Assembly (NCBI GenBank): GCA_017467345.1
Contig: JAFTSI010000036.1
Coordinates: 1-34,116, forward strand
Reading direction: 5' to 3'
Length of the DNA stretch: 34,116 bases
DNA from: Clostridia bacterium
GTDB taxonomy: Bacteria > Bacillota > Clostridia > Christensenellales > Borkfalkiaceae
The notes below the pieces were generated by a model. It made no database searches and was not told where the DNA came from. It worked only from the letters and a program-made list of their open reading frames with translations. The translations under genes were made by a program, and so were the position numbers. Below are positions 34,009 to 34,116 of this stretch, in pieces. Positions within the stretch are counted from its first letter, which is position 1. Each line of letters opens with the position of its first letter.

Positions 34009-34116
34009 TTAGTAGTTTTTAGCGTTTACTTCAAAGTATGCTTGTTTGTGGTCACATGTTGGGCATACTTCGGGGGCTTCTTTGCCGATATGGATATGTC
34101 CGCAATTTCTGCATTC
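34009..34116 (-). CDS. rbr: Rubrerythrin, C-terminal rubredoxin-like domain (5' part outside window)
   Basis: The last 35 codons are present, with TAA at 34009-34011. They encode ECRNCGHIHIGKEAPEVCPT followed by CDHKQAYFEVNAKNY, that is, two CxxC pairs binding one iron in a rubredoxin fold, the usual C-terminal domain of rubrerythrin. Rubrerythrin reduces hydrogen peroxide in anaerobes. The diiron ferritin-like domain would lie beyond the window edge, so this is inferred from the tail only. Confidence 0.88.
   Translation of the reverse strand, partial: ECRNCGHIHIGKEAPEVCPTCDHKQAYFEVNAKNY

Overview
This window looks like chromosomal DNA of a low-GC, anaerobic member of the class Clostridia, probably an uncultured gut-type lineage. 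The evidence is a SCIFF peptide with its radical SAM maturase, hemZ, rubrerythrin, a PPi-type phosphofructokinase, strong AGGAGG ribosome sites, and clostridial gene orders (rpsO-pnp-deacetylase-M16 peptidase; recJ-rel-MBL-hemZ; murB-PHP-whiA-dnaE-pfk). Nearly everything lies on the minus strand. The plus strand carries a small repressor, tRNA-Gly and a MscS channel. No transposase, integrase, prophage, CRISPR array or rRNA was seen.

Left edge (1-4544), accessory region. Two minus-strand surface lipoproteins come first. One, cut by the window edge, has fibronectin-III-like repeats; the other has InlB-type (Listeria-Bacteroides) repeats. A small membrane protein follows, and then a divergent XRE-type regulator whose upstream region holds a perfect palindrome.

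4564-18850, housekeeping. In transcription order (right to left): rpsO with a strong promoter and structured leader, pnp, a YlxY-like deacetylase homologue and an M16 peptidase; a solute-binding-like protein; then murB, a PHP phosphoesterase, whiA, dnaE, pfkA and a PPi-type pfp. Intrinsic terminators separate these units.

18850-26337, a tightly packed operon recJ-rel-MBL hydrolase-hemZ-glycosyltransferase with ATGA overlaps. The rel gene is cut by one in-frame TAA between its (p)ppGpp hydrolase and synthetase domains.

26353-32880. secD and secF lie downstream of the SCIFF peptide (a 53-codon gene) and its maturase, with a hairpin terminator between peptide and maturase. Upstream are a zinc-ribbon membrane protein, a DUF1858 redox peptide and an SPFH/zinc-ribbon protein whose sixth codon is TAA. 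The SPFH and zinc-ribbon genes resemble part of the Bacillus YdjG/YdjI membrane-stress set.

32969-34116. tRNA-Gly(CCC), a small MscS-family channel, a terminator and the 3' end of a rubrerythrin gene.

No wholly new system is evident. The observations most worth checking are the split rel gene, the nonsense codon in the SPFH gene, the SCIFF locus architecture, the surface-protein cluster with its palindromic operator, and the rpsO leader.
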